This document shows, piece after piece, positions 1-9,510 of a stretch of DNA of 64,000 nucleotides (the first letter of the stretch is position 1; each line of letters begins with the position of its first letter). The notes beneath the pieces are model-generated. The model made no database searches and was not told where the DNA came from. It worked only from the letters and a program-made list of their open reading frames with translations. The DNA comes from an uncultured Sphaerochaeta sp. (lineage in GTDB: Bacteria > Spirochaetota > Spirochaetia > Sphaerochaetales > Sphaerochaetaceae): contig NZ_OY781939.1 in NCBI RefSeq assembly GCF_963677315.1, forward strand, positions 2,108,001 to 2,172,000, written 5' to 3'. A program made the position numbers and the translations under genes.

Positions 1-20
1 CTTTGAGACATACCCTTCAT
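1..20 (-). CDS. Start of an unidentified gene (partial)
   Basis: On the minus strand an ATG at 20-18 follows a GGAGG at about 36-31 and opens a frame (M-K-G-M-S-Q) running off the left edge. It lies downstream of pepD in the same direction, so it may be the next gene of that unit. An in-frame ATG at 74 is an alternative start but has no such ribosome binding site. Too little is visible to name a product. Confidence 0.35.
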
Positions 21-104
21 TGGTAAAAATCCTCCGAAGGGTAGGAAATGCAGATGTAGGCGGAGCCTGGTCATAGGTCCCGCCTATCGCTATGATCGGC
101 CTGC

Positions 105-1550
105 TCATTCGATGATTGAAAGCAGGTGACGGGTGAATCCACTGATACGCTCAACAGAGGGGATGCTGATACGTTCCTTGGTGGAGTGGACATCAAACAT
201 GTCAGGGCCAAAGGAGACAGAGTCCATCCCAGGAATCCTGCTGTTGATGATGCCACATTCAAGACCAGCATGGATGGCAGTAATTTCCGGCTTTTTCCCA
301 GTATACTCCTCATACGCCTTTGCACAGAATCCCGTCAATGCTGATTTGGGGTTTGGTGTCCATGCAGGGTATGCCCCTACAAAGGTTGTCTTTGCACCGG
401 CAAGGGTGAAGACTGACGCAAATCTACGGGCTATATCGTCACGCGCAGAGAGTACTGAGGAGCGATGGCTGCTGGTTACATGGAAAGCCTCTTCATCCAG
501 CCGAAGAATGGCCAGATTGGATGAGGTCTCCACGATGCCTGGAATCCTGAAACTCATGGCATCGACCCCATGGGGGGCGGCGTACAGGCTGGTAAGCAGT
601 TGCTTGCTGATGGTTCCATCCACAGCTTTCTTTGGGGTAGTCGTCTCCTCCAAGGTAAGGCGAATATCCGGGTCATTGATTGCATACTCGTCACTAAGCA
701 TCTGCTGGGTCTGTGAGACGAAAGCCTTCAAAGTTTCAATGTCCCCAGAAGGTACTGCAAAAGAAAGAGAACAGACTGAAGGAATGACATTTCGCTTGGT
801 CCCCCCTTCTGCCTTGAAGACCATACAGGAGTGAATCTGGCTCAATGCACGAGCAGCTACCTTGATGGCATTTGCCCGCTGTTTATGAATCTCTCCTCCA
901 CTATGCCCTCCGAGCATCCCGTCTGCAGTCAGTGTGAAGGCCTTGAAGGAAGAAGGGACTGCTTCCCACTGTACAGGAAGTGTTACATCAACCTCGACTC
1001 CTCCGGCACACCCGATATAGAGAACTCCCTCTTCTTCGCTGTCCAGATTGATCAGGAGCCTGCTCTGTACCTTGTCTTGTTCAATATTGAAAGCCCCTGT
1101 CAGTCCGGTCTCTTCACTTATGGTAAAGATGGCCTCCAAGGGACCATGTTTTGCCTCTTTGTCTGCAAGGATATCCAGGGCGAGCGCGATTGCAATACCA
1201 TTATCTCCGCCGAGGGTGGTTCCATTAGCCCTGAGAAAGTCGCCATCTTGCACAAGTTCAATGGGATCCTTTTCGAAGTCATGAGTGCTCCATGCCTCTT
1301 TTACACAGACCATATCCATATGTCCCTGCAGGGCGACTGAAGGTCTCTTTTCAAATCCGGGATAAGCCTTCTTACGCACGATAACATTGCCGACTGCGTC
1401 AACAATGGTCTCAAGTTCATGTGCCTTGGCAAAGGCAAGTAGAAATTGACGTACTCCTTCCTCATTTCCCGATTCTCGGGGAATATCGGATAGATCAGAG
1501 AAATAGTTCCAGAGTGCTTGGGGCTTCAACCCCTTCACTGCATCTTGCAT
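105..1550 (-). CDS. pepD: Aminoacyl-histidine dipeptidase PepD (peptidase M20C)
   Basis: Cytosolic dizinc dipeptidase of the M20C family that splits Xaa-His and other dipeptides. At 481 residues it has the usual length. Metal and catalytic residues are present: QGHMDM (H77, D79), GGDNG (D116), SEETG (E146/E147) and LDSEEEG (D170), then the HSGGEIH lid-domain motif and a C-terminal HAGLECG motif. ATG at 1550 is preferred over GTG at 1556 because GGAG then sits about 9 bases upstream. It is the first gene left of nagA on the same strand (24 bp gap), perhaps co-transcribed. The family assignment is secure; the exact dipeptide range is not visible. Confidence 0.95.
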   Translation of the reverse strand: MQDAVKGLKPQALWNYFSDLSDIPRESGNEEGVRQFLLAFAKAHELETIVDAVGNVIVRKKAYPGFEKRPSVALQGHMDMVCVKEAWSTHDFEKDPIELVQDGDFLRANGTTLGGDNGIAIALALDILADKEAKHGPLEAIFTISEETGLTGAFNIEQDKVQSRLLINLDSEEEGVLYIGCAGGVEVDVTLPVQWEAVPSSFKAFTLTADGMLGGHSGGEIHKQRANAIKVAARALSQIHSCMVFKAEGGTKRNVIPSVCSLSFAVPSGDIETLKAFVSQTQQMLSDEYAINDPDIRLTLEETTTPKKAVDGTISKQLLTSLYAAPHGVDAMSFRIPGIVETSSNLAILRLDEEAFHVTSSHRSSVLSARDDIARRFASVFTLAGAKTTFVGAYPAWTPNPKSALTGFCAKAYEEYTGKKPEITAIHAGLECGIINSRIPGMDSVSFGPDMFDVHSTKERISIPSVERISGFTRHLLSIIE

Positions 1551-1574
1551 AGTCACTTACTCCTTATTGTTCTT

Positions 1575-2759
1575 TCAGGCAAAGCGGTCACGGATCAGAT
1601 TTCCATCGACAAACAAACCTTTCATCTGCATGTTATCATCCAGGACAACCACATCCGCCTTGTAGCCAGGAACCAGCATCCCTTGTTTGGTAAAGCTATA
1701 GATACGTGCTGGATTTGTGGAACTCATCTGGCTTGCTTGTTGAATAGGTATTTCCCAGTCGACTGCATTTTTCATTCCTTGGAGCATGGTCAGTGCAGAA
1801 CCGATGAACAGATCTGGGTCCTTGATGCTGACAAAAGCCCCATCTTCTCCCACCGTGCATTCCGTTCCATTGGCCAACATGGGACCGGTCCTCTGTTTGG
1901 TGGGCTTGAGGCTGTCGGTTATCATGACAATGTTGTCCAGTGGTTTTTCACGGAGCAACATCTTAACCAATTCAGGATGGACATGAATACCGTCACAGAT
2001 AATTTCACACTGCATGTCTCTTTGGATCAGGATTGCTCCGACCGTTCCAGGGTTCCTGTGATGAAGACGACTCATTGCATTGAAGAAGTGGGTGGAATGG
2101 AAGATTCCACATTGCATCCCTTCCATGATATTTTCATAGCTGGCGTTGGTATGGCCGGCAAGTAAAACGATGTTCTTTTCTCTTGCCAACAATGCCAATT
2201 CACGCATGTGTTTGAGTTCAGGGGCTACTGTCATACAGATGACCTTACCTTGTCCGGCTTCAATGAGATCATTGAAAATCTCAAGATTGACAGGTATTAC
2301 GCCCTCTGGATTTTGGGCTCCAACACGTTCCATGGAGATAAAGGGGCCTTCCAGATTGATGCCCATTATCTTTGCACCTTGTTCACTGCCCATGGCATCA
2401 GCGATCGCCTTGGTGCTGGCTTTCATTACATCAAGCTTGTCAGTGTATACAGTGGGCATGAATGCACTCACTCCAAAATCGGCGAGTCGCTCGCTCATTC
2501 CCAGAATACTGGAAGCCTTACAGTCCTCTGTCCCAAAACCACCAATCCCGTGGATATGGGAATCGATGAAACCAGGCATGATATAGGAACCTCCTACATC
2601 AATCATGGTGGTGTCACTGGGGAAGTGTTTCTCTGACAATCTTCTCATATTGAAGATGTCGCCGATTTCCCCTTTCTCATCTATATAGAGGGCACAGTCT
2701 TTCAGTTTTGCATAACCAGTTACAACAGTCCCATTGGTAAGTACGGTTCGTAGACTCAT
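1575..2759 (-). CDS. nagA: N-acetylglucosamine-6-phosphate deacetylase
   Basis: Amidohydrolase that removes acetate from GlcNAc-6-P in amino-sugar and peptidoglycan recycling. The protein has 394 residues. Family landmarks: DSHIHG (H68, H70), NLEGPF (metal ligand E138), AGHTNA (H203), STHFFNAM (H224), DGIHVHPE and the catalytic aspartate in MITDS (D282). It starts at ATG 2759 with GAGAGG upstream. No nagB deaminase is adjacent; the neighbours are pepD and a MATE exporter, so the link is housekeeping recycling rather than a dedicated operon. Assignment is confident from the full motif set. Confidence 0.95.
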   Translation of the reverse strand: MSLRTVLTNGTVVTGYAKLKDCALYIDEKGEIGDIFNMRRLSEKHFPSDTTMIDVGGSYIMPGFIDSHIHGIGGFGTEDCKASSILGMSERLADFGVSAFMPTVYTDKLDVMKASTKAIADAMGSEQGAKIMGINLEGPFISMERVGAQNPEGVIPVNLEIFNDLIEAGQGKVICMTVAPELKHMRELALLAREKNIVLLAGHTNASYENIMEGMQCGIFHSTHFFNAMSRLHHRNPGTVGAILIQRDMQCEIICDGIHVHPELVKMLLREKPLDNIVMITDSLKPTKQRTGPMLANGTECTVGEDGAFVSIKDPDLFIGSALTMLQGMKNAVDWEIPIQQASQMSSTNPARIYSFTKQGMLVPGYKADVVVLDDNMQMKGLFVDGNLIRDRFA

Positions 2760-2807
2760 GTAGATACCTCTCTTTACTTACAACTATACGTTCATACGCA
2801 AGTCAGG

Positions 2808-4175
2808 TCAATGAAAGGTAGCTGTCAGGTCGTTAATCCATGCCTCTCTCTTGATACGATATAAGCCAATGAATAACTTGGTGACCTCTTCCATACCCAA
2901 GAGCAGGTAGAGCTGCCAGGTATTGAGATGCAACAGGAATACTCCGATGAAGGCAAGGGGAACGCCGACCGCCCATACCCCGAACATCTCTGCAAACATG
3001 GAATATTTGGTATCGCCACCACTGCGCAGTATTCCCACAATGATGACCATATTAATGCTCTTGATCGGAAGCAAAGCTGCATTGATGGAAAGACAGTAGA
3101 TAGCTAGTTCTCTGACCCTATCCGAGATATTGAAGAAGGAGGTGAACAGCGGGGCAAAGAGGAATTCAAAGATACCCATGGCAAGCCCTACCAAAAGGGC
3201 TGTGATAATGAACCGTCTTGCATAGAGCAGAGCAAGGAGTCTTTGTTTTTCCCCGATTTTGACCCCGATCATGATCAATGTTGCATTGCTGATACCCATC
3301 ATCAGGACAAAGAAAAGATTTCCCACCGATTCAGCCACATTTATGGATGCGATGGCCTCGATTCCCATCTTGCTGTAGGCAACCTTGTAGGTAGCCATTC
3401 CAAGAGCCCAGAAAAATTCATTGATGATCACAGGCATGCTGGTAGGGATGATATGCAGCAAGAACGTCTTATTCCATCGGAATGCCTCCCTGCTTCTAAT
3501 GGCAATGACAGGATGGCGGTGGTAGACGATCCACAGAAGAGCGATCACCTCAACCAGTCGACTTATGGTGGTGGCAATTGCTGCCCCTGCCACACCCAAT
3601 TCAGGAAATGGACCAATGCCAAAGATGAGGAGGTAGTTACCCACTGCATTTAGGGTGAGTGAGAAGAGAGCAACTTGTAAGGGGATTTTTGCATATCCAA
3701 TGACTCTCAGTGCCGTAGCAAGCACTTGGCTGATTGCGGTAAAGAGGTAGCTTATACCGACAATCCTGAGATACGCGATACCTTGGTTTACCACCTCTGC
3801 TTCAGTGGTGAATATATGCATGATTTGGCGGGGTATGAACAATGATGCCAAGGCAAAAAGCAGAGCTGAAGCTCCTGCCAAGGAAAAAGAGAGCCCCAGC
3901 ACCCGTTGGATATTGGTTTCATTCTTCGCCCCCCAGTATTGGGAGAGGAAGATGGCTGAACCACTACAGACACCAAAGAACAACACGCTGATCAGGAAGA
4001 ACATCTGGTTTCCCAGTGCAACTGCGGCAATGGAGGACTCACCGAGCTGTCCGATCATCAGTGTGTCGACAAAGGAGAGGGAGTTGGTTAGCAGGCTTTG
4101 GAAGACCACAGGCAATGCTATGGTCACCATCTTCTGAAAGAAATCCCTACGTTCTGATATTGTCTTTTCCACCAA
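2808..4175 (-). CDS. MATE family efflux transporter
   Basis: Integral membrane exporter of the multi-antimicrobial extrusion (MATE/DinF/NorM) family, expected to expel drugs or metabolites using Na+ or H+. The 455-residue protein has about twelve hydrophobic segments in two halves, each starting with the family pattern (ALPVVFQSLLTNSLSFVDTL near residue 18; a similar repeat near 240). The start is TTG 4175 or GTG 4172, one or two codons after the stop of the YgiQ gene, so translation is probably coupled. The substrate cannot be told from sequence. Confidence 0.9.
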   Translation of the reverse strand: MVEKTISERRDFFQKMVTIALPVVFQSLLTNSLSFVDTLMIGQLGESSIAAVALGNQMFFLISVLFFGVCSGSAIFLSQYWGAKNETNIQRVLGLSFSLAGASALLFALASLFIPRQIMHIFTTEAEVVNQGIAYLRIVGISYLFTAISQVLATALRVIGYAKIPLQVALFSLTLNAVGNYLLIFGIGPFPELGVAGAAIATTISRLVEVIALLWIVYHRHPVIAIRSREAFRWNKTFLLHIIPTSMPVIINEFFWALGMATYKVAYSKMGIEAIASINVAESVGNLFFVLMMGISNATLIMIGVKIGEKQRLLALLYARRFIITALLVGLAMGIFEFLFAPLFTSFFNISDRVRELAIYCLSINAALLPIKSINMVIIVGILRSGGDTKYSMFAEMFGVWAVGVPLAFIGVFLLHLNTWQLYLLLGMEEVTKLFIGLYRIKREAWINDLTATFH

Positions 4176-4177
4176 GT

Positions 4178-6049
4178 TTACCGTCTTGTGAGAAGTATCC
4201 TCGACAAGTCCTTCCTCTGCGCTTTTTCCAAGGCCTCAAGAACCAAGGGGCGGTTTTCTTTCTTGTTGTACTGCAGGAGGGCTCGCTGCAGATGTCTCTC
4301 ACGTCCCTTGGGGACGTACACGCTGGCAAACCGCTTGCCAGGCCTGGGATCGAGTCCAGTATAGTACATACAGGTAGAGACTGTCCCGGGCGTTGGATAA
4401 AATTCCTGCACCTGATCGGGAATGAAGTGGAGTTTGTGCAAATATAAGGCCAGTGTGATGGCATCTTCCAACGTACTGCCGGGATGGGCCGCTATGAAGT
4501 AGGGTATGAGGTACTGCTTCTTCCCGGCTTTCTCTGTGGTTTCTTGGTAGAGTTCAGTGAATTCGTCAAAAAGGGCTGCCCTTGGCTTGCCCATGGCATC
4601 AAGCACCTTGTCGCTGACATGTTCGGGAGCAACCTTGAGTTGACCGCTGACATTGTTCCGAACAAGATGGTTCATGAATCGTTGTCTTGTCTTCTCGTCA
4701 CAGACTTCCAGGAGGTAGTCATAGCGGATACCGCTCCTGATAAAAACCTTCTTTACCCTAGGAAGTGATTCAATAGCTTCAAGAAGATCGAGATACCTTC
4801 CATGGTAGTCCTTGAGATTGGCACAGGGATTGGGATAGAGGCACTCCTTTGCCGGGCAGGGCCCATAGATTTGCTGTCTATCGCAGGCCAAGCCTTGGAA
4901 GTTGGCAGTTGGTCCTCCTAGGTCATGGATATATCCCTTGAATGCAGGATGTTCACTCATTCGTTTTGCTTCCTGCACCAATGATTCCTTGCTCCTGGTT
5001 TGGATCATTCTTCCTTGGTGACTGGTGATGGCACAGAAAGAGCAGGAGCCAAAGCACCCACGATTGCTGGTGATGGAGAACTGTACTTCCTTCAGGGCAG
5101 GGATTCCCCCTGCTTTTTCGTAGTCTGGATGTGCATCAAGGGTGAAAGGAAGTTCGTGCAGGGAATCGAAAAAGGTTTCCTCCAGCGGAAGAGCAGGTGG
5201 ATTCTGGACAACCAGGCGTTGCATACAGGATTGCATGACTCGTTTCCCTATTATTGCATTCTCCTGGAGCATCTGCATGCCAAAGGCCTTGGCGTATGCT
5301 TTTTTCCCTGCTTCAGTTGGTGTGTTGGATTGTTTATCCCGCTCACTGACCTCTTCATAGGAAGGGAGGATGCTTGTTGGTTCTGCCTCTATCTCAAAGG
5401 TGTTGGGATTTGCTGCATACACTGTTCCCCTGATATTCCTGAGCTGTGAGATTGGTTCCCCTTTATCAAGACGTCGGACTATTTCCAGGGTCTGTCTCTC
5501 TCCCATACCATAAACCAAAAGGTCGGCTTTTGCATCGAGAATGATGGGTTTACGTACCTTGTCACTCCAGTAGTCATAGTGGCTGAGCCTTCTCAGTGAA
5601 GCCTCCAGTCCCCCTATGATGATCGGGGTATCCTTACCATAAGCTTGTCTTGCCTTCGCGGTATACACCAAGGTTGGACGGTCTGGGCGGAGCCCTGCCT
5701 TGCCTCCGGGGCTATATTCGTCCTCACTTCGCGGTTTTACATTGGCGGTATAGTGGGAGACCATACTGTCGATATTCCCTCCACTTATAAGGCAACAAAG
5801 ACGTGGTTTGCCCAATTTAAGGAAATCTTTTGTTGAGTTCCAGTCGGGTTGTGCGATAATACCCACACGATATCCTTCCTTTTCCAGCAATCGTGCCAAG
5901 AGGGCAAGTGCGAATGAGGGGTGATCGACGTAGGCGTCTGCACTGATAAAGGCGATGTCTATTTGGTCCCAGGACCGTTGTTGCAAATCTTCTTGTGTTG
6001 TAGGAAGAAATGCTGTGCGAGGGGCGTATGTTTTCACAACGCTCATCAT
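4178..6049 (-). CDS. YgiQ family radical SAM protein
   Basis: Member of the YgiQ/UPF0313 group of radical S-adenosylmethionine proteins; the reaction is unknown. The 623-residue protein has an N-terminal B12-binding-like region (ISADAYVDHPSFA, near residue 35) as in the family and the [4Fe-4S] motif CFGSCSFC near residue 331. The cluster is followed by the family's HDLGGPTANF and KVAPEHVSDKVL stretches. A run of cysteines near residue 400 (CDRQQIYGPCPAKECLYPNPC) is also typical. It is the first gene of a minus-strand unit with the MATE gene and is divergent from the lipid kinase across 44 bp. Start is ATG 6049 or 6046; neither has a strong ribosome binding site. Confidence 0.93.
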   Translation of the reverse strand: MMSVVKTYAPRTAFLPTTQEDLQQRSWDQIDIAFISADAYVDHPSFALALLARLLEKEGYRVGIIAQPDWNSTKDFLKLGKPRLCCLISGGNIDSMVSHYTANVKPRSEDEYSPGGKAGLRPDRPTLVYTAKARQAYGKDTPIIIGGLEASLRRLSHYDYWSDKVRKPIILDAKADLLVYGMGERQTLEIVRRLDKGEPISQLRNIRGTVYAANPNTFEIEAEPTSILPSYEEVSERDKQSNTPTEAGKKAYAKAFGMQMLQENAIIGKRVMQSCMQRLVVQNPPALPLEETFFDSLHELPFTLDAHPDYEKAGGIPALKEVQFSITSNRGCFGSCSFCAITSHQGRMIQTRSKESLVQEAKRMSEHPAFKGYIHDLGGPTANFQGLACDRQQIYGPCPAKECLYPNPCANLKDYHGRYLDLLEAIESLPRVKKVFIRSGIRYDYLLEVCDEKTRQRFMNHLVRNNVSGQLKVAPEHVSDKVLDAMGKPRAALFDEFTELYQETTEKAGKKQYLIPYFIAAHPGSTLEDAITLALYLHKLHFIPDQVQEFYPTPGTVSTCMYYTGLDPRPGKRFASVYVPKGRERHLQRALLQYNKKENRPLVLEALEKAQRKDLSRILLTRR

Positions 6050-6093
6050 AGGTCATCGGTCCTTGGGTGTAAATAGGAATAAGGGGTACTGCC

Positions 6094-7023
6094 ATGGCTG
6101 AGCGAGAGCTTTTCGTTATTCTGAATCCACATGCAGCGAAGGGAAGAGCAAAAAAGCAAGGGGACTTGATCAAGACCTTGCTTTCTCAAGATGGTAATCA
6201 TGTGGAACTGGTCTATACCAAGAAGGGTGAAGGGGCCGAACAGCTGGCATGGCAGGCAACGTGTGAAAGGCGTGATGCAATCATTGCTGCCGGTGGGGAC
6301 GGCACCGTCAACGAGACGGTCAATGGAATGTTGAAGGCTGCAGCAGAGAAGCAGCTGCCGGTACCGACCCTCGGGGTAATACCAATTGGACGGGGCAATG
6401 ATTTTGCCTGGGGTATGCAGATACCAAAATCCCTCAAGGAAGCCTGCTCGGCAATTCTCCATGGGACCAAACGAACTATTGATGCAGGTATTGTACATGG
6501 TGGGAAATATCCACAGGGACGATACTTCATAAATGGCCTTGGTGTCGGATTTGAGCCATTGGTAAACTTTCTTGCCAGTGATTTCAAGCATGTCTCGGGG
6601 ACTCCAAGCTATGTCTTTGCCCTTATCAGGATTCTGATGCATTATCCAGCTCCGTATTCTGTTCAGCTTACCTTGGATGGAGAGACACAAAAACTCCAGA
6701 CACAGCAACTCTCCATTTGCAATGGAAGAAGAATGGGCTCAGCATTCCTGATGGGTCCGGATGCGCTTTTTGATGATGGCTTGTTTGATGTGGTATATGC
6801 AAATGCACCTGTTCCCAGCTGGAAACTGGTTCCTCTGGCGCTTACCTTCTTCAAGGGAGGACAGGTCAAACGCAAGGAATTCAGTGTCTCAAGAGTAAAG
6901 GAAGTGAAGATGGTAAGCAGTGATCATCCGATGCCTGTACATGTTGATGGGGAGGAGATTTCTCAAGGTTGTATGGAGTTTTCTGTTACGCTTTTGGAAG
7001 CAGTCCTGCCGGTGTTTTGCTGA
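6094..7023 (+). CDS. Diacylglycerol/lipid kinase family protein (YegS/BmrU-like)
   Basis: Soluble lipid kinase of the DAGK catalytic family; phosphorylates diacylglycerol or a related lipid with ATP. Its 309 residues match the family. It has the phosphate-binding VILNPHAAKGRAKK (residues 8-20) and the nucleotide-binding GGDGTVNE near residues 67-74, followed by GRGNDFAWG. AAGGGG lies just upstream of ATG 6094. It is transcribed away from ygiQ. No terminator-like hairpin is obvious in the AT-rich 290 bp that follow. Confidence 0.92.
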   Translation: MAERELFVILNPHAAKGRAKKQGDLIKTLLSQDGNHVELVYTKKGEGAEQLAWQATCERRDAIIAAGGDGTVNETVNGMLKAAAEKQLPVPTLGVIPIGRGNDFAWGMQIPKSLKEACSAILHGTKRTIDAGIVHGGKYPQGRYFINGLGVGFEPLVNFLASDFKHVSGTPSYVFALIRILMHYPAPYSVQLTLDGETQKLQTQQLSICNGRRMGSAFLMGPDALFDDGLFDVVYANAPVPSWKLVPLALTFFKGGQVKRKEFSVSRVKEVKMVSSDHPMPVHVDGEEISQGCMEFSVTLLEAVLPVFC

Positions 7024-7314
7024 GAGTTGGGTTTTTTAGGCAAACCGTGTCTAGATGTTGAGCTCGATACAGAACAATCAGATAAATATTGCAGTTTTAC
7101 TAAAAAGTAGCCCTTTTCAATTTATCAATAATTAGCTATTATATAAATGATTAAAAATTTTCTTTGGAATCAGGAAGTTTGGTTTTCGAAAAAGAGAAGT
7201 GTTTCCAAAACTTGCCTGAATATGATTGACTTCTCCTCTAAGAGAGTTTATCTTTAACAATGCGCGTCTTATGTAGTTTTTCTCGTTTTAGCTGATAACT
7301 AAGGAGTTCCCAAT
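7024..7314. other. AT-rich intergenic region
   Basis: 291 bp between the lipid kinase and the glycosidase. It is AT-rich (7080-7200), contains a TTTTCGAAAA palindrome at about 7183 and the promoter described at 7226-7254. I see no further gene and no convincing terminator. Confidence 0.6.
7226..7254 (+). promoter_or_regulatory. Sigma-70-type promoter of the glycosidase gene
   Basis: TTGACT (7226-7231), a 17-base spacer and TATCTT (7249-7254), placing the start of transcription about 55 bases before the TTG start codon at 7315. Pattern match only. Confidence 0.55.
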
Positions 7315-8739
7315 TTGATAAAGGATATGGTGCCGTTCGTACATTTTTATGATCAAGATTTTGTCGACATGTATGACAGGTCTTGGGTATGGATAGACGA
7401 ACTTTGGAAGCAAGGAACCGAAGCCAATGGCATGAGCGGTTCCTATCTTTCATACCCTGGCCAGACAACCTTCAATCAGTATTTATCCTGTTTCTCTTCT
7501 CTTTTTCTGGTGTATAGCAACCAGAATAACTCTCCATTCCCTATGCTTGACTATTTCTACCAGAAACAGGAAGCAAATGGTGCTATTCGTGGGGAGTACT
7601 CCATAGAGGATGGGAAGCCTGTCTTTACGGCAGCAAACCCTGAAGGGATTTTCCCTCCTCTTTTTGCCTATGTTGAACATGGCTTTTACCATAAGATTGG
7701 AAACAAGAAAAGGCTGAAGGAGGTCGTTCCTGTACTGGAGCGATACTTCTCCTGGATCCAGGCAACGTTCCAAAAGCCCAATGGGCTCTACTCTGTTCCC
7801 ATCGAAGCATGCCAGAGTGGTAATATTCCCCGTGACCATGTGTACTACCCATTGGACTTCAATGCACAGCTTGCTGTTAATGCCCTGTACATGTCTGCAA
7901 TCGGTGACATCCTCAACGACAAGGAGTTGAGTTTCCGTTACAAGCGGATTTACTTCTCCTTGAAGACGAGGATAAACAGTATGATGTGGGATCCTGATAC
8001 CAATTTCTACTATGATCTGGATATCAAGGAAAACCGTATTGACAATAAGTACATCGGTGCTTATTGGACAATGCTTGCAGAAATTCCCAATGATGAACGT
8101 GCTGCTTACTTGATTGAGTACCTCAAGGACCCGAAGGAGTTTGGGACTGACAACCCTTTCCCGAGTGTGCCGGTCTCTTCTCCCGCGTTCAGCGAAGAGG
8201 GTAACGGACATTGTGGTGGAGTTGTTCCCATCAATACCTATATGGTCATCAAGGGGTTGGAGAAATTCAACCAGTTCATCTTTGCAAGGGAGTGTGCCAT
8301 CAGGCACATGTATTTCCTGCTTGATACCCTGCATCCCGATGCTGAAACCATAGGGGATGTGTGGGAGGCGTATCTTCCAAACAAGGAAGGCTTCTCCAAG
8401 ACAAATGAGATTCCAGGTTTCCCGCGCAGGAGATTGATGCCCTATGCGGGAGTGGTCACCATTACCCTGATGATCGAGAACATCATCGGATTGGAAATTT
8501 CGCTTCCCAGAAAGACTGTCGATTGGGTCATGCCCTCTCTTGAGGCCATGGGAATCGAAAACCTCTCCTTGAAACGTAACATGATCACCATTCTCAGCAA
8601 CAAGACAGACCGTGGCTGGGAAATTCGTCTTGAGAGCGAAAAGCTCTATTACTTCACCATTGAGATTCTTGGGGAGAAAAAGAAGAAGACTCTTCCGATT
8701 CCTTCCGGAAAGTGTTCAATGTTGATCGACAAGCTGTAA
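7315..8739 (+). CDS. GH63/trehalase-like (alpha/alpha)6-barrel glycoside hydrolase
   Basis: Cytosolic protein (no signal peptide) of 474 residues resembling the GH63/MGH1-like and trehalase-type glucosidase fold. Supporting features are repeated helical stretches rich in aromatic and acidic residues: YPLDFNAQLAVNALY near residue 178, MMWDPDTNFYYD near 222, YIGAYWTML near 243, GDVWEAYLPN near 345 and YAGVVTITLMIENIIGLE near 380. The substrate is probably an alpha-glucoside or mannosyl/glucosyl glycerate type compound, but this is not determinable here. The start is TTG 7315, chosen because AAGGAG lies 8 bases upstream. The next gene begins 3 bp after the stop, so the two are co-transcribed. 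Confidence 0.75.
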   Translation: MIKDMVPFVHFYDQDFVDMYDRSWVWIDELWKQGTEANGMSGSYLSYPGQTTFNQYLSCFSSLFLVYSNQNNSPFPMLDYFYQKQEANGAIRGEYSIEDGKPVFTAANPEGIFPPLFAYVEHGFYHKIGNKKRLKEVVPVLERYFSWIQATFQKPNGLYSVPIEACQSGNIPRDHVYYPLDFNAQLAVNALYMSAIGDILNDKELSFRYKRIYFSLKTRINSMMWDPDTNFYYDLDIKENRIDNKYIGAYWTMLAEIPNDERAAYLIEYLKDPKEFGTDNPFPSVPVSSPAFSEEGNGHCGGVVPINTYMVIKGLEKFNQFIFARECAIRHMYFLLDTLHPDAETIGDVWEAYLPNKEGFSKTNEIPGFPRRRLMPYAGVVTITLMIENIIGLEISLPRKTVDWVMPSLEAMGIENLSLKRNMITILSNKTDRGWEIRLESEKLYYFTIEILGEKKKKTLPIPSGKCSMLIDKL

Positions 8740-8742
8740 GTC

Positions 8743-9510
8743 ATGGCGTGGCTCGGTAAACTGTTTGGGGGTACCTTCGGCTTCATGTTCGGAGGCCCCT
8801 TGGGAATGATTGCTGGGATTGCTTTTGGCCATATGTTTGACAAGGCCGGTGATGTAGGATCCACTCAAACAACAAGAAGTAGCTATACAACCCTCGATAG
8901 GGAGCAGATGCTCTTTTTCGTGGGTGCATTCTCGATGCTTGCAAGGATAGCCTCTTCTGATGGTTCGGTATCATCGCATGAACGTCAGAAAGTACTGGAG
9001 TTCATTCGTCAGGATCTTCGTTTGGGGTATCGTGAAGAAGAAGCTGCCATGCGGGTTTTCGATACCGCACTTACCGGTGGTGGGACATTTGACCAGTTCG
9101 CTTCCCAGTTCTATCAAAACTTCAGCCACGCACCAAACATCCTTCAGTTGATGATCGATATCTTCTATCGTGTTGCCGCTGCCGATGGAGTCATCAACAA
9201 TGCAGAAGAAGAGATGATCAGACGTGCTGCAAAGATATTCCGCTTGAGTGATAGCTTTGTTGAGATGCTCTGTAACCGCTATGGTGGTTGCAGCAATGCA
9301 TCGGACAAATCCTATGCAATTCTCAATATTCCACGTACAGCTACTGATGATGAAGTGAAGCGTGCCTACAGAAAGCTCAGCATTGAGTTCCATCCTGACA
9401 CCCTTGCGTCAAAAGGCATGGGGGAGGAATTTCTGGGCCATGCTACGGCAAAATTCAGGGAAATCCAGGACGCATATGAATCAATCAAGAGAGAGCGTGG
9501 AATTCGCTAG
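8743..9510 (+). CDS. DjlA-like TerB/J-domain co-chaperone
   Basis: 255-residue protein with the DjlA order: a glycine-rich hydrophobic N-terminal segment (residues 3-30, likely membrane anchor), a TerB-like helical domain (about 45-175, with the two acidic helix pairs DGSVSSHERQ and DGVINNAEEE), then a C-terminal J-domain (about 187-255) with the HPD tripeptide at 217-219. The HPD loop stimulates DnaK ATPase, so a membrane-linked DnaK partner role is expected. It lacks a clear ribosome binding site and probably depends on translational coupling to the gene 3 bp upstream. Its end overlaps the convergent recR by 4 bp. Confidence 0.88.
   Translation: MAWLGKLFGGTFGFMFGGPLGMIAGIAFGHMFDKAGDVGSTQTTRSSYTTLDREQMLFFVGAFSMLARIASSDGSVSSHERQKVLEFIRQDLRLGYREEEAAMRVFDTALTGGGTFDQFASQFYQNFSHAPNILQLMIDIFYRVAAADGVINNAEEEMIRRAAKIFRLSDSFVEMLCNRYGGCSNASDKSYAILNIPRTATDDEVKRAYRKLSIEFHPDTLASKGMGEEFLGHATAKFREIQDAYESIKRERGIR

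Noticed and set aside
66..100. Imperfect hairpin around CATAG..CTATG near the left edge
   Set aside because: Mismatched arms and no T-run; it lies just after the pepD stop but is too weak to call a terminator.
126..1340. Several plus-strand open frames across the pepD and nagA region
   Set aside because: They mirror the minus-strand genes, have no ribosome binding sites and no protein-like composition.
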